NCBI RefSeq assembly: GCF_030445035.2
Contig: NC_080680.1
Location: forward strand, 94,865,157 to 94,929,156
Length of the DNA: 64,000 nucleotides
Reading direction: 5' to 3'
Source: Dasypus novemcinctus
Lineage: Eukaryota; Chordata; Mammalia; Cingulata; Dasypodidae
In this document: one piece after another, positions 47,926-59,408 of the stretch
How positions within the stretch are numbered: position 1 is the first letter of the stretch
Layout of the letters: each line of letters starts with the position of its first letter
Position numbers and translations under genes: made by a program
Notes under the pieces: generated by a model
Databases searched by the model: none
Told to the model about the DNA's origin: nothing
Seen by the model: only the letters and a program-made list of their open reading frames with translations

Positions 47926-48756
47926 TAAGCACCAAGAAGGTGCTCCCTGCTCCTGTCTTCAGAATTACCCATACAGCCCATTCTAATTCCTCCGTTAGGA
48001 GATTCTCAGCTACCAGAGAGTCTTTGTGGATATGTACCTTAACTTCTTCAATATTGTTTCCTAAGTGCTAGTTTAGGGTCCATGTGTACCCAATAAGCCA
48101 TTAATGAAGGATAAATAAGTGAATATTTCCAAAAGCAAAAACAAATTGTCAATGACCTTGAGATTTTTTCAGAATAAATGAGCTGATGTAGAAGCCATCT
48201 ATCAATAAGGAGTGTTGGGAAGGGAGATCCTGAGCTGCTGGATGGATTGACTGTGACTGTTAGAACTGGAAGAGCTATTTAATATATTCAAGCCAGGTCA
48301 GGTAAATGTTATTTACTGGGGAGAGGAGGGGTCCTCAGTCTTGAAGTCAGCTGTGTTTAAGAAGGCAGGATCAGGAACTGTCACAATTTCTGCCTTTACA
48401 GAACTTGAGAGGCAGGTAAGATGCCTGCATATTTCCCACACAATTCATGACATGGAGGGCAGAGTATCTTCAAAGGGCCTGTGATCACAGTAATTCCTTA
48501 TCCAGGGCAGGCTTCAGTTTGAAACTGGGTTCCTTTGTCTTTCTAGCCTAATAATGGCTTTTGCACCCCAATCTTTGACTAGTTTAGAGTTCTGGATCTT
48601 AATATCTGGGCAAGCTAGAGATTATGTAAAATTCTGAATTTTATACCCCCTCTACATGACCTATAAATCAGAGAATTTCCAGGTTTTGAAAGTTGATATT
48701 ATAGCCAGAATGGAGGAAATATGGCAGGTATATTTTGTGGATTAAAAATTTATACC
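47926..48756. other. No recognised gene
   Basis: Plain sequence. Confidence 0.4.
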
Positions 48757-49172
48757 ATGGGAAGCAGATGTGGCTCAACTCATAGAGCATCTGTCTACCA
48801 TATGTGAGGGTTCAAACCCAGGGCCTCTTGACCTGTGTGGTGAGCTGGTCCATGCACTGTGCTGATGCACACAAGGAGTGTGCATGTGCCATGCAGGAGT
48901 ATCCCCCGCATAGGGGAGCCCCATGCACAAGGGGTATTCCCTGTATGGAGAGCTGTCCTGCGTGAAAAAAGCGCAGCTGTCCCAGGAGTGGTGCCACACA
49001 CATGGAGAGCTGATGCAGCAAGATGATGCAACAGAAAAAGACATAGATTCCTGGTGCCACTGACAAGAATGGAATTGAACACAGAAGAACACACAGCAAA
49101 TGGACTCAGAGAGCAGACAAGAGGGGAGGGGGAAGGGGAGAGAAAGAAATAACAAATAAATCTTTAAAAAAA
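48757..49172 (+). mobile_element. DAS-III-like long tRNA-derived SINE
   Basis: 'gggaagcagatgtggctcaa', B-box 'ggttcaaaccc', a body with 'gatgcaacagaaaaagacat', and a tail 'aacaaataaatctttaaaaa'. Same family as 6748-7163 and 61992-62394. Open frames of 95-152 codons on the minus strand here are element sequence. Confidence 0.92.
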
Positions 49173-52100
49173 GAGAGAGAGAAAGATTGGGGAAATTGTC
49201 TAAAAAAAATTTAGACCACCATTTACTTTTCAATTCTTACCTGTAGAATTACTGAAGATGTGATAGTGATCAAAGGTGTCGTGCAAATACCTTTTAATAG
49301 TCTGTCCTTCTAATCCACATCTGGTCCGGGGAAGAACAGATAGAGATATAAAACTGAAAGAACAAATCTAGATAAATCCAGAGAGGCTCAAGGGAGGCCC
49401 TATACATCTGAATATCTGAGAGTAGATTGGATGTGTTTTTTGCTTCCAATTGGAAGGCTATCTTAGTGCTCCTTATTCACCTCTGATGATCAAGAGCAGT
49501 AAAAATGATGGCGTTGGATTTGTAGACACTAGTGGACTGCACATTGACCCCAGTATCTTCCTGGAAGCAATCCAAAGGTTTCCCAGAGTTCTAAAGAGGC
49601 TCATAAAATTAGAATAAGTGAGAGGTCAAAGTCTGCTGATGGGTAGAAGAGAGGAGGCTTTCATCAAGGGGTATGGCAGGAAATTTTGAGGATGGCCAAA
49701 GTTAACCTTTCCATTGGATAATCATGAGAGACTAGAAGAAATAATGAAAGCCAGTTGTCAATCACTAACACAATCCTAGAGTCCCTGATGACAAATGGTT
49801 GGAACAAGGTCAGATGTCAGTGACAGAATCTAGTATATGAGCAAACATAGATAAGTCAATTCCCTTAATGGATTGACCTGTGTTTAGGGACAGCAAGGGA
49901 AGTTGCATAACGCCTGACAGTTTCAAAACAGGATTTAACAATGGTGGGAAATGAACAAATGGGGCTAAATTATAAATCAAAAGTGATGGAAAATGTATTG
50001 AATTGTATTGAGATAAGCTCAGATTTGGGTTGCAGTTAGACTGACTGAGAACTCAAAGCCTATAATAAATTGGTTATAGAAGTAATGTTCTATTTCTGCA
50101 TGCCTATTAGGACCTTCAATACTAGAAAATCTCAGCTTGCATTCTAGGCCCTTCTCTGTTCTCACACTGACTGCTCTTCATAGCTGATTTCACTCACTCT
50201 GCTAAACAGGCAAAATATCTTAAAGGAATTAAAATTTCCTTACTTCAGTAGTTCAGGCTAGAAACTTAACTCTTTCACCCCACAGTGCTATCCCATGGTC
50301 ATTTGTTATCTAGAATTTCCTTTAGTTTGAACATATGGGTATACATAGGACTATAAATATAAAATTTTGATTTTTTAGTGACCATGTGTGGTCAAGAATT
50401 TGCCATGTGTGGCAAAGGAGAGGGCAGAATTTAGAAATATAAGTTATATCCCCTGATAACAAATAACTTAATTAGCTGCATAAGTTATTGGAAGCTGCAA
50501 TTCATGAACTTACTTAATATTTCCCTGGACATTCCCCACAAAATGAAGTAATCTCTTTGACTTGGTTGAGCATGAGAAAGTATGGCACATAAAGAGAGGA
50601 AGTGGAAAGGTTACACGTCTCCTATGCCAGCACAACTTAAACCATATTATTGGTGGGAATAGTAGAAAAGCCAGCTGTGTCTATACAAATATAAAAGCTT
50701 CAGAAAATTGGATTTGTTTTCTGCCTTACTGGTTGCTTCCCGAGTATTGCAAGAAGAGACAGTGACAACAAAGGCAGGGATCATGATGTTGTACCTCAGG
50801 TTTCCCTGTGTTCTATTAAACCACCATATATCTACTGACATGTATTTAAGGCCAAATCCCTTGTGTTCAACTTCAGGTCCCACCATTAGCAACCTGTGTT
50901 CCAGAAAGATTGGTGGTTGTGAGAATCTGATGAAATAATTGAGGCAAAACCATTCCAGAGAAAGTATATGCCTTCTATCTCAACTGTTCCTGATAATAAC
51001 ATAACTGGGAAGCTACACTAATGTACTTTTGTGTTAGTAGAGTTGTATAGTAGTAGTTAAGACAGGTTACAAAATACTGCTGACTTATACCTTACAACAC
51101 AAGGTCAGATTGTGCTTCCTGGTTTCTTGTGTTAACTGGGGTAGAAGGTTTAGTAGAAGACAATGATTTGTGGCAGTGTCCTATAAATAACTTCTAGGTC
51201 AGAGAATTTAATTGACAGTGTAAAATCTTTAAGTGTCTTTCTCAGCTTCCGATACAATGATGAGTAATGTCTATAATGATGGCTGTTCCTTAAACTTAGG
51301 TTTCCTGAGTGTCTAAAATGAGCAGCATCCTTATACTTTTCCATAATGGGCATTCGGTGTGTAAGAAAAATAAATCTGAGATCTTGAATTCATAAGATTT
51401 TGAGGTTGTTTGTTTCCACAGGACAACCCATTTATCTTGCATACACATTGCTTTTTCTATTATGTAATGGACATGTCACTGAGGTCACTGGCTATCTGAA
51501 GAAAAGAAGAATTAATGGGGAAGGTAAAAAGAGGCAGTTACTGGCAACTCTATCATATCACACTTAGACAACTCTTCATCCCACTTTGGTGTGGCAGGGG
51601 ATAGGGATAATAAATCTGGTTTTTAGATTCTTCTGCCTTTCCAGCCTTATTATCCTTGCTCTCAAACCACTCAAGACTTTACCCTGATTTTTCTTTTCAC
51701 TTCCTAGTGTTTATTGCTTCTACCTGCACAGGTGATTTCCACTATATGAAATGTCCTCCCTATTTGCTGACCCTTTGTACCTTCCTCTATGAAAATTCAG
51801 TCCATCATTCAGAATATTAGATCACTTTCTCCAAGAAGTCATTCCCAATTACCCTCCTAACCTATGCAATTTTGTTTCTTTGGACACAAATAAAGCATTT
51901 TAACTCCTGGAGTACTGGCCATAGTCAGGCCAGAAGAGTTACTTGGGAATAGCCTTATTCCATTTCATAGCTGTCAGTTAAATGAGGATGGCAGAAACGT
52001 TTTCCTGAAATCTGCATTCCCCGCAGTACCTGGCATGGGATTGAATATATAATTGGTGAAGGTCTTTGAGAGAAACCTAGTGTTCTGACTACAAGCCAAT

Positions 52101-52231
52101 GCTCTTACTGATAGCCAACACCATTCTCATGCCATCTTTGGGTAATGTGATGAAAATGCACAAGAGGAAAGTATAATCTGGAAATCTCTAAGGTCATTTC
52201 CTCAGTTTGACGTTCCATCATTGTGTTCTTC
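49173..52231. other. 3' side of the OR1L6-like gene; no gene recognised
   Basis: 51600-51920 has weak L2-like traces. On the minus strand an AATAAA (51710-51715) about 0.5 kb past the OR stop is a possible poly(A) signal for the OR; this is a guess from position. The rest is plain. Confidence 0.4.
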
Positions 52232-53167
52232 CTACGTGCGAAATCTGTCACTTAATTTCCCCAAACCCCTCTTCATATCCTTGTTTCGCAGACTGTAGAT
52301 GAAAGGGTTCAGCATGGGTGTTACCATAGTATACATGACTGTGGCTACCCGGTCCTTTACTACAGAGTACATGGACAGGGGTCTAAAATAAACATAGCTG
52401 GCACTTCCATAGAAAAGGATAACTACAGTGAGGTGGGAGCCACAGGTAGAGAAGGCCTTCCTTTTCCCAGCTGCAGAGGGGATTCTGAGCACAGAGATGA
52501 TGATTCGCAGGTAGGAGAAGAGGATGCACAGGAAAGGTGTCGCAATGACAGCCAGGGTCTCAGTCATGACTACAATCTGGCTGGAGGAGGTATCAGAGCA
52601 GGACAACTTTAGCACAGGTTGGGTGTCACAAAAAAAGTGCTTAATGACATGGGAGGCACAGAAAGACTGGCGAGACATGAGCAGTACCCGGAGCAGGGAG
52701 TGCAAGTGGGAGATGGTGCAAGAGCCCAACAGGAGCAGGAGGCAACGCAGTGGGTTCATGACCACATTGTAGTGGAAGGGGTTGCAGATGGCCACCAGCC
52801 GATCTATGGCCATGGAAGCCAGCAGGTAACTGTCAGTGTTCGCAAAAGCCATGAAGAAGTACATCTGGACCAGGCAGCCCACATAAGAGATAGTCTTTGT
52901 CTCTGAGAGTAAGTTCACCAGCATCTTGGGCATAATGACTGTTGTGAAGCAGATGTCCGTGAAGGACAAATTACTGAGAAAAAAGTACATAGGGGTATGG
53001 AGTCGGGAGTCACAGTGGATGGCCAGGATGATGAGGATGTTCCCCACCACAGTGACCAGGTACATGATGAGGAAGATGGCAAAGAGGGGTTTCTGCAGCT
53101 GAGGGTTGGAGGAGAGGCCCAGGAGAATGAAGCCTGTGGTGCTGCTGCTGTAGTTCTTTATCTCCAT
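52232..53167 (-). CDS. OR1L6: Olfactory receptor OR1L6-like, complete
   Basis: A full 311-residue odorant receptor (class A GPCR, cilia of olfactory neurons) on a single coding exon, ATG 53167 to a stop at 52232. Features: N-glycosylation site NYS (5-7), GN in TM1 (42-43), [13 protein letters not shown] in TM2, MAIDRLVAICNPFHY at the TM3 end, HFFCDTQPVLKLSCSDTSS in the second outer loop, KRKAFSTCGSHLTVV at TM6, PMLNPFIYSLRNKDMKRGL in TM7. DRL in place of DRY is also found in human OR1L4 and OR1L6 as I recall them. The start MEIKNYSSST and the NPQLQKPLF stretch favour OR1L6 over OR1L4. The upstream 20 codons (SRKSRH just before Met) also resemble the N-terminal extension annotated for human OR1L6, but no ATG opens it here. 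No break is seen, so it is likely functional. Confidence 0.93.
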   Translation of the reverse strand: MEIKNYSSSTTGFILLGLSSNPQLQKPLFAIFLIMYLVTVVGNILIILAIHCDSRLHTPMYFFLSNLSFTDICFTTVIMPKMLVNLLSETKTISYVGCLVQMYFFMAFANTDSYLLASMAIDRLVAICNPFHYNVVMNPLRCLLLLLGSCTISHLHSLLRVLLMSRQSFCASHVIKHFFCDTQPVLKLSCSDTSSSQIVVMTETLAVIATPFLCILFSYLRIIISVLRIPSAAGKRKAFSTCGSHLTVVILFYGSASYVYFRPLSMYSVVKDRVATVMYTMVTPMLNPFIYSLRNKDMKRGLGKLSDRFRT

Positions 53168-54166
53168 GTGTCTGGACTTCCTGGATGGGGTTTTGAGAAG
53201 CAGTGGGATGAATGCAAAGGGCAGTGTTGTGAAGACAGCTTCCTTCCTATACTTTGACCTATAAAAATTTCCCAGTGCTATTTGTTAGGATGTTTAAAGA
53301 ATGTTTACTTCAAGAAATGACTGAAGATCAGATAGAGAGTGAAATTTAACAAGGGTAAAGTTGAAAAATTGCAAGCTGCTTCCTGTGCTTCCGAAGTTTT
53401 CCCACATATTCTTATGGACTTCTGTATGGCTTTATTTGTCTAAATTATCCTCATTTATCTTTCTAAAGCTTCTTAGGTTGTTCTTGATGACTTTCTTGGC
53501 ATCCATTTTGTCCCATGGGAAAAGGCTGCTGGCTCTTTCTTGAATCAGAATGTTTTCATACCAGTTTCACCCATGAATCTACTACTGGCCATCAATAGGT
53601 CTGTGTGATCAGGGAATTAACATGGGAAAAAATGAGACTCAAATCTACTGAATGCTTCTTGGTAACAGAAATTATGATGAGATTACCTGAATCCTCAGAG
53701 CAAAGCCATATCAATATTAAGGATTTCCATATTGTAAACAATGGCAACTTTTGGCTACCATGGTCTGTCTACTTAAATTAAAAGCTCCTGATCTTGAGAT
53801 GCCACCCACAGTAGGAACACTGCCAGGAATAGCCTGTGTTTCTAAGACATAATCTTTAAAAATATTAATATTTATTTTTAAGAAATTATGAATTTGTCAT
53901 TATAAACATCTAAAGATTAGAGAAATATATAATTTAGAAGGTAAGAATCTCATTTCTACCTATATTATTATAAAGTTAGGCAGGAATGTTTTCTGTTGTC
54001 ACTATTGTGCTACCTTGATCAGCTGGACTTGTATACCAGTCCAAAGATAAAGAAATAGAAGGCAAATATTAGTGGGAACATAATTTTCATTCTTTTAAGT
54101 AACATGATTTCATATCTAGAAAAGCAAAGAGGGCTTCTGTAAAGCTATTAAAGTCTCCATTTACTC
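53168..54166. other. 5' flank of the OR1L6-like gene
   Basis: Promoter and 5' UTR exon(s) are expected here or beyond the L1 block to the right. A weak acceptor-like 'tttttatag' on the minus strand ends at 53259. I cannot place EBF or homeodomain sites reliably by eye. Confidence 0.4.
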
Positions 54167-55075
54167 ATGACAGATAGCTCTGGAGTTCAGTGCCTTGCCA
54201 GTGGACCCTACTTTGGAATTTGTGCTCCAGAATGTGATGGAGTTGGACTCAGATGTAACTTCTCTATACAAGCCTTTTCTGTCAATTTTACTGAACTTGT
54301 GGTTGGCGCTGGGGTTTGTGTGTGCTCAGGAGACTTGAATCTCTGGACTGTCCATATGCCAGTTCTGCCCTGAGCCTCAGCAGAGTTGCAACACCTACTC
54401 TCTGGTTCATTGGACTTACCCACTTCAGCTGACAGGATGCTGAGAATGGTCAACCACCACACCAGGGAACCAAGAGTGTCTACAGCTGCAAGCAGGAAAA
54501 TTGCATCCATCAGCCATGTGGGATCTAAGCCTCCTCTCAATTTAGAGGTGGAGTGGACATTGCCATCCCAGGGCCCATAGGATGGAGGAATATAATATGG
54601 ATTGGAGTGAACTTCCTGGTATTCTACTGTAGAACTGTTGTGACTCTAGCAATGGCAATAATTGTGTCATTGGTGTGGAGATGGTGGCCGTGGGAGTTGC
54701 TGAGGGCAGGGAGAAGGAGGAAGAGGTGTGATGGGAGCATTTTTGGGACAAGGAGTTGTCCTGAATGATATTGCAGGGACAGATGCAGGACATTGTATAT
54801 CCTGCCATAACTCCCTGGATGGACTGGGGGAAAGTGTGAACTACAATGTAAACGATGGTCCATGTGGTGTGGCAGTGCTCCAGGTTGTATTCACCAAATG
54901 CAATGAATGTACCTTACTGATAAAAGGGGAAATTGATGTGAGAGGAATGGGAGGTGGGGGTGGGGATTGGAGTATATGGGAATCTCATGTTTTTTTAACA
55001 TAACATTTTGTGTGATATATTTATCTTAAAAAAAAAAGAGACAAAAATAAAAATAAATAAAGAAATGGTTAAAGA
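54167..55075 (+). mobile_element. L1 3' UTR retrocopy, plus strand
   Basis: The terminal about 900 bp of the long L1 3' UTR ending in 'aacattttgtgtgatatatt' and an A-rich tail, with no ORF2. On its minus strand, 54208-54540 is open for 110 codons (MRGGLDPTWLMDAIFLLAAV...), matching a frame seen antisense to other L1 copies (see findings). Inserted about 1 kb upstream of the OR1L6-like start. Confidence 0.82.
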
Positions 55076-55099
55076 AAATCTCAGTTTGCAAAAAAAAAA

Positions 55100-57170
55100 A
55101 AAAGGAGGACTCTTTTCTCACACCATATAAGAAAAAAAACTCAGAATGTATCAGAGACCTAAACATAAGAGCTAAACCTAACAAACTCCTAGAAGAAAAC
55201 ATAAGGAAGCATCTTCACAACTTTGTGTTAGGCTATGGCTACTTAGATTTTATACTCAAAGCACAAATAACAAAAGAAAATAGATAAATTGGAGCTCATC
55301 AAATTATAAAACTTCTGTTCCTCAAAGGACTTTATCATGAAAGTAAAAAGAGAAATGACAAAATTGGAGAAAACATTTGGAAACCACATATCCTTTAAGT
55401 TTTAATATGCAGTATATATAAAGAAATCCTTCACCTTAACAACAAAAGACAGAAAACCTGGTTAAAAAAATGGGCAAAAGATTTGAGCAGACATCCCTCT
55501 ACAGAAGATACAGAATTTATGAGAAACCCATGAAAAGATGGGCAACATCATTAGCCATCAGGAAAATGCAAATAAAAACCACGATGAAACACAATTTCAT
55601 ATCCATTATAATGGCTGCTATTAAAAAAATGGAAAATAACAAATGTTGGAGAGGATGCAGAGAAATAGGAACACTTATTCATTGCTGGTGTCATTGCAAA
55701 ATGGTGAAGCCACTGTGGAAGACAGTTTGATGGTTCCTTAGAAAGCTCAAAACAGAACTACTATATGACTTGGCAATTCCATGACATGATATATACTCCA
55801 AAGAATTGAAAACAGGACTCAAACAGATATTTGCACACCAGTGTTTAGAGCAGCATTTTTCACAATTGCCAAAAGTTAGAAGCAATCCAAGTGTCCGTCA
55901 ACCAATGAATGGACAAATAAAATGTGTCATATACATACAATGGTGTGACAGCTTGAAGTTCTTTTATGAATTCCCAAAAGAGAAAGATTATGTTTTGAAC
56001 TAATCCTTTCCTGTGGGTGTGAGACCCTTTTGACTAGGCTACATCAGTCAGGCATGGCTCAGATTGAATGTCTGCCCTCTTTCTGGGTCTGATATAAGTG
56101 GAGACACAGAAAGAAAGGGGTCCACCATATTTGCTCCTGCTATTTGAGAGAAAGGACTCCAGGTTTACTCACATCTGAGCTCAATGTGAGAAGCCCTGAA
56201 ACTCAAAGTGCTGAGGCCCAGGGATAGATGAGCCATAGGCCTGATAGTTTATGGCTGAAATCGGGAAGAAAGTGGAGTAGCCAAGACTGATAGAGGAGAT
56301 CCAGTTGGAGAAAAGCCTTATGCCTGGTTGCCCACAGCTGAGCTCCCAGAAGTGGTAGATTCTGGAGGGGAAGGCAGAGACCTCAGCAGAGATCAGCTGT
56401 TATCTTTTTTTACCATGTGGCAGTACCCTGTGAAAGCATCTTTGCTGATGCCTTGATTTGGACATTTCATGGTCTCAGAACTATAAGCTTTTGCCCTAAT
56501 AAAATTCCCACTGTAAAACACAACACATTTCTGATACTTTGCATTGGCAGCCCTATGGCAAACTAAGACAAATGAAATGTGTAAAAAAGGAATGAAGTCC
56601 TCATACTTGAAACAACATGGATGCACCTCAGAGACATCATGTTGAGTGAAATAAGCCAGACACAAAATGACATAAGTTATATGTCCTTGCTGATTTGAAA
56701 CAATTAGAATAAGCAAACTCACAGAGTCAGAATCTAGAATACAGTTTACCAGGGCATGGGATGAGATTAGGGAATAGGAAGTTAAGGCTTAAAATGTATA
56801 GTGTTTCTATTTGGAATAATGGAAATGTTTTGGTAATGGATGGTGGTGATGGTTACACAACATTGTGAATGTAATTATTACCTTTGTAATATATATCTGA
56901 ATATGACTAAAAGGGGAAATGTTAGATTGTATATATGGTAAAACAATATAAATTTTAAAAAATCCATGTAACCACATCACACAAACAGTGAACCCTAAAT
57001 TAAACCATGGACTTTCATTAATAGTACAATTATAAAAATATGCTATTGTTAGTTTTAACAAATGTTCCCCATCAATGCAAGGTGTTGCTTGTGGAGTGGT
57101 ATATGGTGGTATTTTATGCACGATTGTTCTGTAAACCATAACTTCTCTAATAAAGGAAAAAAAGAACAAC
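55100..57170 (+). mobile_element. Old L1 with ORF2 end and 3' UTR, interrupted by an LTR
   Basis: ORF2 3' landmarks at 55120-55940 ('ggcaacatcattagccatca', 'ggagaggatgcagagaaata', 'caagtgtccgtcaaccaatg') continue at 56571 ('aggaatgaagtcctcatact'). A 3' UTR follows to about 57170. Frames are broken. The LTR at 55944-56570 is younger. Confidence 0.8.
55944..56570 (+). mobile_element. ERVL-type solo LTR, second subtype
   Basis: TGTGACAG...AAGACA element with 'cctaataaaattcccactgt' as its poly(A) region. Target repeats aatgg (55939-55943) and aatga (56571-56575). The L1 continues collinearly on both sides. Diverged fossil. Confidence 0.75.
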
Positions 57171-57913
57171 AACCTATGGAGATTTCTCTGAGGTGACCAG
57201 ATACAAGATAAATGCATACATATAAATACCTATACTAGAAAAATTTAATAGGAAAAGAAAATTAATTGTCAAAGGAATGCCATCTAAAAAGTACTGATGA
57301 ATAAATCTATAAAAAGGAGAAAGATTCATTTAAGAAATTAAAACAATACACAAAAGAATATCTGAATAAATGGAGATATATACTAATAAAAAGGAATATT
57401 AATTATTAATATGATTTCCTTTTAAACTAATAAGAAAATTCAATGCAGTATAAATAATAACCCAAGGAAATTTTTAATGGAAATTGATAAAGCTCCCTGC
57501 TTTTGCAGCACCAGGACCTTAGATCTCTCCAAAACCCAGGTTTTATGGAATTTATCTTCTCCCTGTCTACCTTCTTTCCACTGCCAGTAGTAAGACAAGA
57601 GGTCAGCAGTGTTGGGTACATAGTCCCTTTGAAGAGATACACCTTGCCTGAAGATATATCAGGGTCTTTTCAGCCTATGTCCTTCTCTTTTCAGGTCTCT
57701 GAAATCTATACTTTCTGCCTAGATTTTTATCTGACATCACAATGGAGTATTGCTTCATGTCTCTTGGCCAAAGAGAAGGAGGTACTTCTGCCTAATTTTT
57801 TATTTCCTACTTAGTTTAGGTTGAATTTTCTTCTTGGCAACTTTAGGTCTCATAGATCCCCTATGGAACTAATCCAATCAGCTCTAGGCTGTTTTCAGCT
57901 AACTTCTTCATCA
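57171..57913. other. No recognised gene
   Basis: AT-rich sequence and then plain sequence. A 103-codon open frame at 57503-57814 lacks family resemblance. Confidence 0.4.
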
Positions 57914-59127
57914 TTTCTTGTTTCTGCCTTTCTTCTGCTACTCCCTGGTTTCCTGGATGCCAGGCTGTGTCTCTCTCCTTTTTAATAATTCAATGAGTTA
58001 TACTTTCAAGTTGTCATTTCCTCCTGGTGCCTCATTTATCTGTGCCCAATCAGTGTTCATAAATGCAACTGTTAAAACATAAAGTACAGACCTTGCCTCC
58101 TGGATCAGAAGAGGTGCTGAAGATATGGATTCTCAGAGTGCGTTGCTTGACTTGGTTGTCATGGGTCTTCAGACTCTGGGCTTCTCTTCATCTCTTCAGC
58201 ATCCAGGCAAGTTATTGCCCAGTTTCAACAATTCTGGACATAGAGCGCTCACAATGTTTGGAGGCAGATCAGTCCCTCGGTAAACATCCCTGACTTAGAA
58301 AATTCTTCATAACAAGCTGAAGTTTGCCTTTTTATTAGAGCCATTTGGTAGCCCTGGTTGACTGACCCATTCTTACCCCTTAACACAGTGAATTTAATGT
58401 GCCCTTCTTTGTAGATACCACCTAATATAAGCTCTTACAGATGGTGAGGATAGGCTTTCTGGCCTCTCCTCATGACTGTTCTTAATCTCCTCTCCAAACT
58501 GTGGGAAAATGCTGAGCAAAACCTCAGAGGTCCAGCAAATCATGGAAGAACCTAGTATTCATGGAATTCATGCAGTTTCTTTCATGGTATACCCTAAATT
58601 GGGATGCATAGAATCAGTGTATGCTACCTGATTCAAACACAGGCTGATCATTGTGGTAAAGAACACTATCTATTTGGTCTCATCCTTTCCAGAATAGTTC
58701 AACATGGGTTTGAAATGACCTAGTCTTAGTCTGTCTCACAGCTACCCCAAATTCTGGAATTTTCCATCTTCCTTCTCCACTCTTTGGTATTTTCCCTAAT
58801 GTGTATTTTAAAATTCAGCCCAGTGTTTTGGAGAGAGCTGTGGATTAGAGCTACAAGAAAAACTGAGTGATAGATTTCAATCTACTTTTGTGCAACCTTG
58901 ACAAAAATAATTTGATCTGTGCAAGCCTTCATTTTATTCATCTCAAAGGAGGCAATAACATCTTTATAAGATTTTTATGAATGTCCACATTTAAATGAAG
59001 TGCTAGAAATGAGGGCACTTTCTAAAAGTGTGTTACACCAAATGTGAAGGCTTAATATCACCCTAAAATCTCCAGGTCATGTCATCTTCCCGTGGCTCTA
59101 ATGATTAAGATTTCTCTATTTCAAAAC

Positions 59128-59408
59128 ATGTTTATTTTTTTAATTGTCTTTTTTTAAAGATACATAGATCACAAAAAATGTTACATTAAAAATATGAGGT
59201 TCCCATATACCCCACATCCCACCTCCCCATTCCTCCCATATCAACAATAAAAAAAGACAATAAAAAAGGGAAAAAAAAAATAAACAGAAGGATACTTAAA
59301 AAGAAAATAACATTCAAAAGTTCTTTTGAATATGTTATTTTACAGTTGAACTTATTTTATAAGTGAATAAAAATTATAAGTATTATTAGTAAAGAAAAAT
59401 GTGAATTT
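59128..59408 (-). mobile_element. L1 3' tail insertion specific to copy B
   Basis: 'agatacatagatcacaaaaa' and 'gaggttcccatatacccca' are the L1 3' terminus in reverse, followed by A-rich sequence. In copy A (about 30450-30462) the flanking sequences are joined, so this arrived after the duplication or was lost from A. Confidence 0.7.

Noticed and set aside
48775-49233. 152-codon open frame on the minus strand
   Set aside because: It covers the DAS SINE and its tail, and is antisense to a retroposon with target-site context.
52524-53257. Plus-strand open frames of 82-95 codons
   Set aside because: Antisense shadows of the OR1L6-like gene.
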